Source: Hwanghaeella grinnelliae (GTDB taxonomy: Bacteria > Pseudomonadota > Alphaproteobacteria > UBA8366 > Aestuariispiraceae). From it: a stretch of DNA of 64,000 bases. Made by a program: the position numbers and the translations under genes. Position 1 is the first letter of the stretch, and every line of letters begins with the position of its first letter. The DNA is taken from positions 682,001 to 746,000 of the forward strand of contig NZ_SADE01000001.1 in the NCBI RefSeq assembly GCF_004005845.1. The letters run 5' to 3'. This document shows, piece by piece, positions 16,510 through 25,178 of the stretch. The notes under the pieces are model-generated. The model made no database searches, had not been told where the DNA came from, and saw nothing but the letters and a program-made list of their open reading frames with translations.

Positions 16510-18344
16510 ATGCGCCTCCGCATGGCAAAGGCCCGTATCATGGCTGGCAGGCCGGAAAGGCCGGCGGGCGCGAGGGTCGAGACCAGGATGATCACGATGC
16601 CCAGCAGCAGACGCCACTGATCGAAACGGGACAGTTGGTCGTGCAACAGGGTGAAGGCGGCGGATCCCAGCACCGGTCCGGCGAGATGGCCGACCCCGCC
16701 TAGCAGGACCATTACCAACGCGTCGACCGATCGAGGAATGGCGGCCTCGTCGGGAAAGATGCTGCCTTTGGAAAAGACGAATAACGCGCCGGCCAATCCG
16801 GCGGCAGCACCGGCCAGGGCAAAGGCGAGCCATTGCTGGTGCATGACGTCAATGCCGATGGCCTCGGCACGGGCTTTCGCATCGCGTCCCGCGCGCAAGG
16901 CGAAACCGAACGGCGCATGCACCGCGCGGCGCAGCAGCAATATCGCGGCAAGGGATAGGGCGAGTGTCAGATAGTAATAGACCATGCGGCTGTCCGCCCA
17001 GTCGCTGGGCCACAGACCCAACAGACCGTCATCGCCGCCGGTGAGATCGGTCCATTGTACGCAAAGCGACCAGACGATTTGTGCTACCGCCAATGTCAGC
17101 ATGGCAAAGTAGATGCCGCTCAAACGGACGCAGAACCAGCCGAACAACAGGGCGGCTGCACCCGCAAGGACCGGCGCCGAGGCCAAGGCGATTTCCATGC
17201 CGGGCCCGTCGATCTGTTGAGAGATCAATGCCGCTGCATAGGCGCCGATGGCGAAATAGGCGGCATGGCCAAAACTGACCAGCCCCGCCGGGCCGAGCAG
17301 GAAATGGAGAGAGGTGGCGAACAAGGCCGCGACGGCGATATCGGTCGCCAGCACCAGAATGAAATCGTCCTGTGCGAGAGGCAGCAGCAGGGCGCCGATC
17401 AGGACAACGGACCAGATTGCTTTTTCCATGGCCCCGGCCGCGGGATAGCCCGCGCCGGGCGTATGGCCGCGTTCCGCGCGTTCCGGCTGCCCGAACAACC
17501 CATGGGGACGCAGCAGCAGGACAACCGCCATCACCAGGAACATCAGGACGAGAGTGGCCTGCGGCAACAGGACGACACCGAAAGTATTCGCAAGCCCGAT
17601 GACGACGGCCGCGACATAGGCGCCGGTCAGGCTGCCCATTCCGCCGACCACGACGACGACGAAGGCAGGCGCAATGACGGTGAGATCCATCATCAAGTCC
17701 GCCCCGCCCTTCGGCAATTGCAGCGCCCCGCCGAGGCCGGCCAAGGCGGACCCCAGGAAGAAGACACCGGTGAAAAGGATGCGTTGATCGATGCCCAACG
17801 CAGCGGCCATTTCCCGGTCTTCGGTGGCGGCGCGGACCAGGATGCCCCAGCGCGTCTTATTCAGCAGCAACCAGACCAGACCCAAGACGACGGGGCCGGC
17901 CGCGATCAGGAAGAAGTCGTAACTGGGGATCTGTGTTCCCAGCAATTCCACAGCGCCGCTTAATCCCGGGGCGCGCTGACCCAACCGGTCTTCCGGTCCC
18001 CATACCAGCAAGGTGAGATCTTCGATGATCAAAACCAGCCCAAAGGTGACGAGCAATTGAAACAGCGGCGGCGCTTTGTAGACCGGCTTAAGGACGGTGA
18101 TTTCGGCCAGGGCTCCTATCATGCCCACGGCAAGCGCGCTTAACAGGATGGATGGCCAGAACCCCAGTCCGGACGCGCCGAACGCCTCGGTCAGCGTATA
18201 GGCGATATAGGCCCCCAGCATGTAGAAGGAGCCATGGGCGAAGTTGACGATTTTCGTGACACCGAAAATCAGCGACAGGCCCGCCGCGATGAAGAACAGG
18301 ACGGACGCGCCGGCGAGCCCGGTTAGAATTTGTCCGGTCAACAT
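16506..18344 (-). CDS. livHM: Fused LivH-LivM branched-chain amino acid-type ABC permease
   Basis: 612 aa, the sum of the two permeases that are usually separate. LivH part about 1-288: MLTGQILTGLAGASVLFF, IFGVTKIVNFAHGSFYMLGAY and VVVVGGMGSLTGAYVA. A short polar linker (RAERGHTPGAGYPAAGAMEK, about 290-309) joins it to the LivM part: FLLGPAGLVSFGHAAYFAIGAYAAA, AIGIDVMHQQ and a VMVLLGGVGHLAGPVLG loop. Both EAA-like coupling loops are present, so one polypeptide can form the whole membrane pore. No frame break is needed to read through. ATG 18344, separated from livK by a strong stem-loop. Confidence 0.94.
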   Translation of the reverse strand: MLTGQILTGLAGASVLFFIAAGLSLIFGVTKIVNFAHGSFYMLGAYIAYTLTEAFGASGLGFWPSILLSALAVGMIGALAEITVLKPVYKAPPLFQLLVTFGLVLIIEDLTLLVWGPEDRLGQRAPGLSGAVELLGTQIPSYDFFLIAAGPVVLGLVWLLLNKTRWGILVRAATEDREMAAALGIDQRILFTGVFFLGSALAGLGGALQLPKGGADLMMDLTVIAPAFVVVVVGGMGSLTGAYVAAVVIGLANTFGVVLLPQATLVLMFLVMAVVLLLRPHGLFGQPERAERGHTPGAGYPAAGAMEKAIWSVVLIGALLLPLAQDDFILVLATDIAVAALFATSLHFLLGPAGLVSFGHAAYFAIGAYAAALISQQIDGPGMEIALASAPVLAGAAALLFGWFCVRLSGIYFAMLTLAVAQIVWSLCVQWTDLTGGDDGLLGLWPSDWADSRMVYYYLTLALSLAAILLLRRAVHAPFGFALRAGRDAKARAEAIGIDVMHQQWLAFALAGAAAGLAGALFVFSKGSIFPDEAAIPRSVDALVMVLLGGVGHLAGPVLGSAAFTLLHDQLSRFDQWRLLLGIVIILVSTLAPAGLSGLPAMIRAFAMRRRI

Positions 18345-18388
18345 GGGGATACCTTGTCCAGCGCGATCATTTGAATGGCGCTGCGAGC

Positions 18389-18420
18389 CGCGGCGGTCCG
18401 GCTGGAACCGGGCCGCCGCG
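18389..18420 (-). promoter_or_regulatory. Strong intercistronic stem-loop between livK and livHM
   Basis: On the minus strand CGCGGCGG-C-CCGG pairs with CCGG-A-CCGCCGCG (one internal mismatch, 6-nt loop), in the 85-bp gap between livK and livHM. There is no U-tract. Such hairpins protect the upstream binding-protein mRNA from 3' exonucleases or attenuate downstream genes. Confidence 0.7.
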
Positions 18421-18429
18421 ACATGCGGA

Positions 18430-19656
18430 TCAGTTACCCGCCCGCAGGTGTTTCACTTCATCCGGTCCCGGCAGGTGATCGGCGCCGTTTGCGTAGCGCC
18501 AGTCGACCATCACACCGTTCCCGTTCTGAACCGCGGTGCGGCCGACGAAGGCACCCATCGTCGATTGATGATCCGACTTCCGGAACGTGATCGGACCGAT
18601 CGGGGTCGACACCTCGATGCCTTCCGCGGCATCGACCATGGCTTCCGTGTCGGTTGAGCCTGCCTTTTCGATAATAGCGGCGATGGACATGAAGGTGTTG
18701 TAACCGACAAGTGACCCGACCTTAGGGGATTCCCCAAATTTTTCGTCATAGGCATTCACGAATGCCTTATGTTCGGGCGTGTTGATCGCATACCAGGGAT
18801 ACCCGGTGACGATCCAGCCATCCGGTGTTTCGTCCTTTAACGGTTCCAGGTATTCCGGTTCGCCGGTCAGCAGACTGACCACCGTGCGGTCTTTGAACAA
18901 GCCGCGCAGGCTGCCTTCGCGCACAAATTTGGACAGGTCGCCGCCGAATGTGACGTTATAGATCGCGTCCGGATTGGCGGCTGCCAGGGCTTCGGCTTCG
19001 GCGCCGGCGTCAATCTTGAACAGGGCCGGCCATTGCGCGGCAACGAACTTTACATCGGGACGGCGTTCTTTCAGCAGGCGCTGAAAGGCGGCAACGGCGT
19101 CCTGGCCGTATTTGTAGTTCGGCGCGATTGTCGCCCAGGTCTTTGCGGGAAGTTTCGCCGCTTCCTCCGCCAACATGGAAGCCTGCATATGCGTGCTCGG
19201 CCGCAGGCGGAATGTGTAGCGGTTGCCCTTGCTCCAGACCATTGCGTCGCTCAGCGGCTCGGCGGCCATGAAGAATACCTTTTGCCGTTTGGCGACATCG
19301 GCAACCGCAAGCCCGATATGGGAGAAGAAGGTGCCTGCGATCAGGTCGACTTTGTCGCGGCTCAGCAATTCCTCGACGATCCGAACCGCGTCGCCCGGCT
19401 TACCGGCATCGTCGCGGGAGATGACCTCCAAGGGTCGTCCGAGCACGCCGCCGGCCGCGTTGATTTCCTCAACGGCCAGTTCCCATCCTTGTTTATAGGG
19501 GACGGTGAAGGCGGGTAGGGATGTATAACTGTTGATCTCGCCAATCTTGATGGCGTCGGCCGCGTTCGCGGTTCCATGCATGGATGTCAGGGCCAGGGAG
19601 CCCATTGCGAAGGTGGCTATCAGTCCGGCGGCGATCTGGCGTCGAGTCCGTGTCAT
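18430..19656 (-). CDS. livK: Branched-chain amino acid-type ABC transporter substrate-binding protein (LivK-like)
   Basis: 408 aa periplasmic receptor. The N-terminus MTRTRRQIAAGLIATFAMGSLAL is a signal peptide ending ANA-AD; mature protein begins IKIGEINSYTSLPAFTVPYKQGWELAVEEINAAGGVLGRPLE, the type-1 periplasmic binding fold start of Peripla_BP_6 proteins. GEINSYTS at the hinge and AEPLSDAMVW vary from amino acid-specific LivK proteins, so the ligand may be another amide or acid. Followed by gabD in the same run, which makes a GABA-related compound a reasonable but untested guess. ATG 19656. 189 bp of leader lie between it and the next gene. Confidence 0.92.
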   Translation of the reverse strand: MTRTRRQIAAGLIATFAMGSLALTSMHGTANAADAIKIGEINSYTSLPAFTVPYKQGWELAVEEINAAGGVLGRPLEVISRDDAGKPGDAVRIVEELLSRDKVDLIAGTFFSHIGLAVADVAKRQKVFFMAAEPLSDAMVWSKGNRYTFRLRPSTHMQASMLAEEAAKLPAKTWATIAPNYKYGQDAVAAFQRLLKERRPDVKFVAAQWPALFKIDAGAEAEALAAANPDAIYNVTFGGDLSKFVREGSLRGLFKDRTVVSLLTGEPEYLEPLKDETPDGWIVTGYPWYAINTPEHKAFVNAYDEKFGESPKVGSLVGYNTFMSIAAIIEKAGSTDTEAMVDAAEGIEVSTPIGPITFRKSDHQSTMGAFVGRTAVQNGNGVMVDWRYANGADHLPGPDEVKHLRAGN

Positions 19657-19845
19657 GCTCTGCCCTTATCTGTATGCCGGCCTCGGCCGGCAAACCTAAC
19701 GAATGTCTGCACCCTGGGAACCTCAAACCAGTGTACTACGCCGGCAATCATACCGGCCCACTGTCCCGCGGAGTGTGCGGCTCCGACGAGTCCCCCTACG
19801 ATAGTAAATAACTAAGGCGGCTTGTGCGGCTTCTCAACAGCAGAA

Positions 19846-20859
19846 TTATTGGATTGCCGTAATGTCGGTGACGATACCGTCCCTTTCACAGCCCAGAACA
19901 TGCATCGTCCCGGTGGCCATGTCGCATTCCAGGGCCAGTCGCGTATCCTTGTTGAGGACGGGCGGCGATAGCCAACCAAAGTTCAAACGGTCGTCGTTCC
20001 AACTTTGGACCATATGTGCTGCCCGTTCCGGACTGGTCTTGCCGCGCGCCCTCGCAGGTTCGTCGTACAGCCGCCAGTGATTGGCGGCGACAGCGCTTTC
20101 CCGGTCGATGCGGGCTGCGTTTCTCTGCCTTTCGATGGTCAGCGTCTGCCCGGGTTCCATCCCGGCAATCGTGAAGATGACGGGTAGCGCGATCGGCGTA
20201 TGTGTCAGCTTGTCGACAGCCTCGTCGAAATCCGCGCAGGTCTCGAAGACCATCCGCAGCAGATGAGAAGGGGGAAGGGCCATCGAACGCCCCGTGGCGA
20301 TCCGAGCCGCAACCCAGTCGAATGGCAGGATTCCCGTCTTTTTCGTCATCGGCGCCTGATTGATCATGATGGCGAAGCGGCCCGGTGCCATGCCGCTGAT
20401 CGCCCCCAGATAACCGGGCCAGGTCGGATACAGGTTAGGTCCTTTCGGTCCAACCTGGCGGACCAGCACCATGTTTCGGCCGATTTCATCAAAAGGCCAG
20501 TCCAGGGTTCTGCGCAGCATGGGGGCCGATCTGCCTTCCGGCGTCGCGGCGCCGGTCGTGCAGCCCCATTCGTAGCAGAAATTCATGAACCACAGGCCCT
20601 GCGGGCGGCCCGTCGTAACGGCTCGGACTTCATGCAGGAAAGGGTTCCCGGTCCGTCCGGCCCATTTTTCCGATCTTCTGTCCAGGAACCGCAAAGGAAG
20701 AGTTCCCAGATGTCGGCGTCCCGATGCGAGAATTTTGGCGAGGCGTTCGGGCTCCAAATCCGCAAGCACGCCAAGCGGCGCATCGCCGATGTCATGCACA
20801 GGGATCTTTGGAAACCCTTGCTGGTTCGATGCAGTCGATGCGCCGGGGGCCGTCGTCAT
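19846..20859 (-). CDS. Ntn-hydrolase of the acid ceramidase / N-acylethanolamine amidase-like group
   Basis: 337 aa, no signal peptide. Autocatalytic N-terminal-nucleophile fold: the likely nucleophile Cys100 in FCYEWGCTTGAA is followed by RRTLDWPFDEIG (the R-x-x-D-W site, 116-121) and GYLGAISGMAPGRFAIMINQAP, with NHWRLYDEPARA near the C-terminus. Related enzymes cleave linear amide bonds (acyl-amino acid, acylethanolamine, ceramide). A pro-segment of about 99 residues would be released on activation. ATG 20859 overlaps the tam stop as ATGA, so the two are co-translated although no metabolic link is obvious. Confidence 0.75.
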   Translation of the reverse strand: MTTAPGASTASNQQGFPKIPVHDIGDAPLGVLADLEPERLAKILASGRRHLGTLPLRFLDRRSEKWAGRTGNPFLHEVRAVTTGRPQGLWFMNFCYEWGCTTGAATPEGRSAPMLRRTLDWPFDEIGRNMVLVRQVGPKGPNLYPTWPGYLGAISGMAPGRFAIMINQAPMTKKTGILPFDWVAARIATGRSMALPPSHLLRMVFETCADFDEAVDKLTHTPIALPVIFTIAGMEPGQTLTIERQRNAARIDRESAVAANHWRLYDEPARARGKTSPERAAHMVQSWNDDRLNFGWLSPPVLNKDTRLALECDMATGTMHVLGCERDGIVTDITAIQ

Positions 20860-21626
20860 TCGGGTTTGCCCGCCACGATGAATAACCGCAGGAAAGGCAA
20901 CAGTGTCTTTCCGTTCTCTTGTTTCGGATAGGCGGCGGCGATCCGTTTGCGGTAGGCCTGCTCAAAGCCGGATTTGTCCGGTTCGTCCAAGGCGTCCAGG
21001 AATGGCCGCAGCCAGGTGCCTTTGGTCCATTCGGCGACCGGGTTGTCACCCTCCAGCGCTTGGATGTAGTTGGTTTCCCAAATGTCCAGTTCGCCTGCCA
21101 AAGGGGCCAGAATGTCGTAATAGACATTTGGCGCATGTGTCGGCGGTGGTTTGATCATCGGTGCCAGCGTCGCTTCCCAGGGGCCGTCCTTCGCCGCCTC
21201 GGCGACGCTGATATGGGACGGGCGGCTGAAGTTGCGCGGAATTTGAACGGCCAGAATGCCGCCGGGTTTTAGGTGGGAGAACAATTTCGGGAACAGGTCC
21301 TGATGATCCGGCAGCCAATGCAGGGCTGCGTTTGTATAAATCAGGTCGACGGGTTCCGACGGTTCCCATTCGCCGATATCGGCAACCTCGAACCGTGCGT
21401 TGGGTGCCGCTTCACCGGCCTTGGCCAGCATCTCTTCGCTGGAATCCAAACCCAGGACATCCGCGTCCGGCCATCGATCGGTCAGGAAGGTCGTGACCGT
21501 ACCGGGACCGCATCCAAGATCGACAATTTTTTTCTGACCCTTGTCCGGAATTCGGGCAAGCAGATCCAAGGCGGGTCGCAGGCGGTGCCCGGCAAAGGCA
21601 AGATACTGATGTGGATCCCAAACCAT
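20856..21626 (-). CDS. tam: Trans-aconitate 2-methyltransferase
   Basis: 256 aa from ATG 21626 (AGAGGT upstream); the frame is open to 21692. Transfers a methyl group from SAM to trans-aconitate, which detoxifies an inhibitor of the TCA cycle. Family line-up: MVWDPHQYLAFAGHRLRPALDLL, SAM motif VDLGCGPGTVTTFL, the ALHWLPDHQDLFP segment, YYDILAPLAGELDIWETNY and ending QENGKTLLPFLRLFIVA, all matching the E. coli Tam pattern. Overlaps the amidase gene by 4 nt. Confidence 0.94.
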   Translation of the reverse strand: MVWDPHQYLAFAGHRLRPALDLLARIPDKGQKKIVDLGCGPGTVTTFLTDRWPDADVLGLDSSEEMLAKAGEAAPNARFEVADIGEWEPSEPVDLIYTNAALHWLPDHQDLFPKLFSHLKPGGILAVQIPRNFSRPSHISVAEAAKDGPWEATLAPMIKPPPTHAPNVYYDILAPLAGELDIWETNYIQALEGDNPVAEWTKGTWLRPFLDALDEPDKSGFEQAYRKRIAAAYPKQENGKTLLPFLRLFIVAGKPE

Positions 21627-21761
21627 CGGTCGACCTCTCGCTGTTGCGCGTTTTGGTGCCGGAAATGTGAAGCTTGCGGCGCCGACCTGCAATGTTATTG
21701 ATGCGGCTGCGGCGGTGCGCCGTCAAATGGATCCCATGCCGAAGTTTGTGAAGGGAAGATA

Positions 21762-22040
21762 ATGAAGCGAACGGAAAACGCCGTCTCACTCGCGCGGGAT
21801 GCGTTGATCTATCTCTCTCAGGATGCCGACCGGATCGGTCGTTTCCTGGCCGTGACCGGTGTGGGGCCGGTGGAAATTCGCAACCAAGTGGACGATCCGG
21901 TGTTTCTAGCGGGCGTCCTCGACTTCATCCTGGCGGATGACGCCATGGTCATGGATTTCGCCGAAAGTGCGTCGATTGAACCTGAGGAACCGGCCCGTGC
22001 GCGGCGGCTTCTTCCCGGCGGGGATGTTCTGGAATACTGA
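21762..22040 (+). CDS. DUF3572 family protein
   Basis: 92 aa, acidic. Lines ARDALIYLSQDADRIGRFLAVTGVGP, DDPVFLAGVLDFILADDAMVMDFAE and RARRLLPG are the DUF3572 pattern found mostly in Alphaproteobacteria. Function unknown. ATG 21762 after AAGGGAAGATA. Divergent from tam, convergent with the small gene at 22055. Confidence 0.85.
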   Translation: MKRTENAVSLARDALIYLSQDADRIGRFLAVTGVGPVEIRNQVDDPVFLAGVLDFILADDAMVMDFAESASIEPEEPARARRLLPGGDVLEY

Positions 22041-22054
22041 CGAAACCGGCCGTT

Positions 22055-22243
22055 TTAGGCGTGTTCAAGTTCGTCTGCCCGACCAGTCGCTTTCAGGTGC
22101 ACCGTAACCCGGTGCATCGCTTGCTTGGCTTTTTGGCCCAGATCTTCCGCCGTGGCGGGGTCCGATTTTGTTGCCTTTTTCAGCAGCGAATGTGCCCAAT
22201 CCGATTGGGTCCGTGCGTAGTCTCCATAGTCGATCCATGGCAT
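22055..22243 (-). CDS. Small conserved-looking hypothetical protein
   Basis: 62 aa from ATG 22243 (TAGGAAT upstream); 69 aa if started at 22264. Basic, with helix-forming stretches (HSLLKKATKSDPATAEDLGQ, QAMHRVTVHLKATG). No signal peptide, membrane helix or known motif. Codon use fits a real gene. Role not assignable. Confidence 0.55.
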   Translation of the reverse strand: MPWIDYGDYARTQSDWAHSLLKKATKSDPATAEDLGQKAKQAMHRVTVHLKATGRADELEHA

Positions 22244-22353
22244 TTTTGAATTCCTAGCTTTCACTTCTGGGCCTTGCGCGTATTGGGGGAGAAGCGCAAA
22301 CCCGAACAGTGTTGAAGTCGCGGAAAAGGTGACGCAGTTTCAATAGAGACGCA

Positions 22354-22367
22354 GTGATTGTGGTCAC
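22354..22367. promoter_or_regulatory. Crp/Fnr-type palindrome GTGA-N6-TCAC upstream of the MATE gene
   Basis: GTGATTGTGGTCAC, about 65-78 bp before the MATE start. The half-sites match the Crp-family consensus TGTGA-N6-TCACA. A second copy of the pattern lies at 26740-26753. Confidence 0.4.
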
Positions 22368-22431
22368 TGGGTACCGCAATGCGCGACGATGCTTAAATAG
22401 CGCTTTTTTCAAATTGAGGGCGGGAAGCGGC

Positions 22432-23760
22432 GTGAACACCGGGGTTCAGGCAGGCAACTGGCATCGCCGAATTTGGCGGCTGGCCATGCCGATGATCATT
22501 TCCAATATTTCGGTGCCCTTGCTCGGCGCGGTGGATACGGCGGTCATGGGGCATTTGCCCGACCCCGCCTATCTCGGCGCGGTCGCTATTGGGGCGCTGA
22601 TCTTTTCATATGTCTATTGGAGTTTCGGTTTCCTTCGGATGAGCACGACGGGCCTGATAGCGCAGGCCTTCGGCAGTGCTGACGAGGCCGGTATTCAAAC
22701 CGTTTTGTTCCGTGCCGGCGCCATCGCTTTCGGCCTCGCCGCCGGGATCATCCTGTTGCAGCTACCGATCGCGTTGCTTTCCTTCAGTCTTATCCCCGCC
22801 AGTGAGCAGGTAGAGGACTTCGCGCGAACATATTTCTTTATTCGTGTTTGGGGCGCGCCCGCCGCCTTGGGTACTTTTGTGATCCTGGGCTGGTTTCTGG
22901 GGCAGGAAGACGCGCGGACGCCGCTTGCCATCCAAGTGTTCACAAACGGTATCAATATCGCGTTGGACCTTTTGTTCGTCGTCGGGTTGGGCTGGGGCGT
23001 CGAAGGCGTGGCGGCCGCAACCTTGATCGCGGAATTCGCCGGCTTTGCGTTGGGTGGTGTGTTGGTCCTGCGTCGTCTTGGCGGGATGAGCGGCCGGATC
23101 CCCATCGACCGCAGTCATTTCAGTTTCCGTGAATTCAAGACGATGGTGGCTATCAACCGCGACATCTTCATCCGCACTTTCTGCTTGCTGACCGCTTTCG
23201 GGATTTTCACAGCACGGGGCGCGCAGATGGGCGACGTGACCCTGGCCGCAAACGCCGTGCTGTACCAATTCCTGACCTTCAGCTCTCACGGGCTTGATGC
23301 CTTCGCCCATGCGGCGGAAGCATTGGTCGGGGGCGCGAAAGGACGGCGGGACCGCGCCGGCTTTCACGAAGCCTCAAAGGTTGCCTTGCTTTGGGGCTTG
23401 GGCATCGCCGTCGGGGCTACCGCGATATTCTTCGTCGCAGGCCCCTATATCATCGATGGTCTGACCGGCATTCCGGAAGTGCGTAACACCGCGAACACCT
23501 ATCTGTTCTGGGCGGCGATCATGCCGATCGTCTCGGTTTGGTGCTTTACCTTGGACGGCATATTCATCGGCGCGACGCGGTCGGTGGATTTGCGCAACAG
23601 CATGCTCATCACCTTCATCGGATATCTGGCTGCGCTGGCCGTGTTGGAGCAGGCATTCGGCAATCACGGTCTTTGGGCGTCGCTTGTGGTCCTTATGATT
23701 TTGCGTGGGGTGACGCTTGGTCTGCGCTATCCGGCTTTGCTGCGCAGCATCGACCGCTGA
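22432..23760 (+). CDS. MATE family efflux transporter (DinF/NorM-like)
   Basis: 442 aa with 12 predicted helices in the inner membrane; exports drugs or metabolites in exchange for H+ or Na+. Start chosen as GTG 22432 (VNTGVQAGNWHRRIW), with GGGAAG 5 nt upstream; the frame is open from a GTG at 22354. Diagnostic: WRLAMPMIISNISVPLLGAVDTAVMGHL at the start, FLRMSTTGLIAQAFG, and the mirror in the second half (FGIFTARGAQMGD, FSSHGLDAFAHAAEALVG). The MGHLPDPAYLGAVAIG arrangement is typical of the DinF branch. A Crp-like palindrome precedes it. Confidence 0.92.
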   Translation: MNTGVQAGNWHRRIWRLAMPMIISNISVPLLGAVDTAVMGHLPDPAYLGAVAIGALIFSYVYWSFGFLRMSTTGLIAQAFGSADEAGIQTVLFRAGAIAFGLAAGIILLQLPIALLSFSLIPASEQVEDFARTYFFIRVWGAPAALGTFVILGWFLGQEDARTPLAIQVFTNGINIALDLLFVVGLGWGVEGVAAATLIAEFAGFALGGVLVLRRLGGMSGRIPIDRSHFSFREFKTMVAINRDIFIRTFCLLTAFGIFTARGAQMGDVTLAANAVLYQFLTFSSHGLDAFAHAAEALVGGAKGRRDRAGFHEASKVALLWGLGIAVGATAIFFVAGPYIIDGLTGIPEVRNTANTYLFWAAIMPIVSVWCFTLDGIFIGATRSVDLRNSMLITFIGYLAALAVLEQAFGNHGLWASLVVLMILRGVTLGLRYPALLRSIDR

Positions 23761-23761
23761 C

Positions 23762-25036
23762 TTAATCTTCCCGTCGTAGAACCGCGACCGCTTCCAAATG
23801 CGATGACCAAGTGAACTGGTCGATCGGCGTGACGCTTTCTATGTGGTATCCGCCATCCGCCAGGATGCGAAGGTCGCGCGCCAGCGTCGCCGGGTTGCAG
23901 GAAACAGCCACGACCGTGGGCACGGTGGACGCGGCAATTTCGGTCGCCTGATCGGCCGCACCGGCGCGTGGTGGGTCGAAAACCACAGCATCGTAGGGGG
24001 CGAGGTCTGCGGTCGGGATAGGGCTTCGCGCCAAGTCGCGAGCTTCGATGGTGACATTCCCGCCCCCCATGCGTTGGACCGCTGCGAGCAGGGCGCGGTC
24101 GATCTCCACGGCGTGGACACTGTGTCCGGCGGCGGCGAGCGGCAGGGAAATGGTGCCGCATCCACAGAACAGGTCGGCGACGCGCCGCGCGCCCTTGGCC
24201 GCGGTCAGCGCCCGTTCCACGATCGCTTCTTCGCCATCTTCGCTGGCCTGCAGGAAGGCGGCGGCCGGCGGGGCCAATGTCGCGCCCTTGATCCGCAGGA
24301 CGAATGGCCGCCGTTCAACCACCGGATCCGCGCCAGACCGGTCCTGCCAAACAAGGCGGGAAAGGTCGTTTTCCTCGGCCCAGTCGGTCAGCAGGTATCG
24401 CTCATCCAGCGTAAGGTCCTTGGGCTTTTCAGGGAACAGAACGGCTTCGACGCCCGAAGACCCCTCGGTCAACTGGATGTCGCCGCCCCGTCCCATCGAG
24501 GGCAGGTCGTTCAATAACTTCTTAAGCCCCGGCAGCAAGGCGGTCAGCGCGGGGCTCAGGATCAAACAGCCTTCTATCCCCGTTATCCGATTGGTGCCGC
24601 GTTCATTGAAGCCGATGACCCAGCCTTTGATCGTCTTGATGCAGGAAAGCCGCGCCCGGCGGCGGGTGCCGGCGGGGACGGAGACGGTTTCCGCGACATC
24701 GATGTCCGTGAATCCGCGCTTGGAAAGCGCATCGGCGAGCATTTCGCGTTTGAAAGCCGCGATCAGATCCACGGAGACATGTTGCAGGCTGCACCCTCCG
24801 CAGGTTCCGAAATGCGGGCAGGGCGGGTCCGTGCGACCGGCCCCTGAACTGACAAGTTCGGATTGCACGGCGACCTTGCCGTCGCCCCGCGAGGCGGTTT
24901 TGAGAACCCGGATCAGGTCGCCCGGGGCCGAAAACGGGATATAGATCGGTCCATCCGGCCCATCCGCGATGCCGTCGCCGCGGGCGCCAAGCCGTGTCAC
25001 TTCAACCGGGTTTGATTGGTCCATTTTCGTATCCAT
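23762..25036 (-). CDS. TRAM-domain class I SAM-dependent RNA methyltransferase (RlmD/RumA-type m5U)
   Basis: 424 aa. N-terminal TRAM-like domain (about 8-60), then the [4Fe-4S] ligands C73, C79 and C82 in CPHFGTCGGC with C157 in GIEGCLIL; SAM motif VADLFCGCGTISLPLA; catalytic cysteine in VAVSCNPATLARD; and the terminal HLEAVAVLRR with the general base. Family members form 5-methyluridine in 23S rRNA or tRNA; which position this one modifies cannot be told. Start ATG 25036, or MDQSN at 25024. Converges with the MATE gene by one nucleotide of spacing. Confidence 0.93.
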   Translation of the reverse strand: MDTKMDQSNPVEVTRLGARGDGIADGPDGPIYIPFSAPGDLIRVLKTASRGDGKVAVQSELVSSGAGRTDPPCPHFGTCGGCSLQHVSVDLIAAFKREMLADALSKRGFTDIDVAETVSVPAGTRRRARLSCIKTIKGWVIGFNERGTNRITGIEGCLILSPALTALLPGLKKLLNDLPSMGRGGDIQLTEGSSGVEAVLFPEKPKDLTLDERYLLTDWAEENDLSRLVWQDRSGADPVVERRPFVLRIKGATLAPPAAAFLQASEDGEEAIVERALTAAKGARRVADLFCGCGTISLPLAAAGHSVHAVEIDRALLAAVQRMGGGNVTIEARDLARSPIPTADLAPYDAVVFDPPRAGAADQATEIAASTVPTVVAVSCNPATLARDLRILADGGYHIESVTPIDQFTWSSHLEAVAVLRRED

Positions 25037-25178
25037 CAAAGAAACGTTTAAATATTAAGTGAACTAATGTAACTTTTCGTGGGGAATTTCTTATTTACGC
25101 TGGTGGTTTGGCTGTTTTTTTACATGGCCATACTTAAGATTTAGCCGCCTTTACTTAGGAATGGACGGCCTGGAACCG

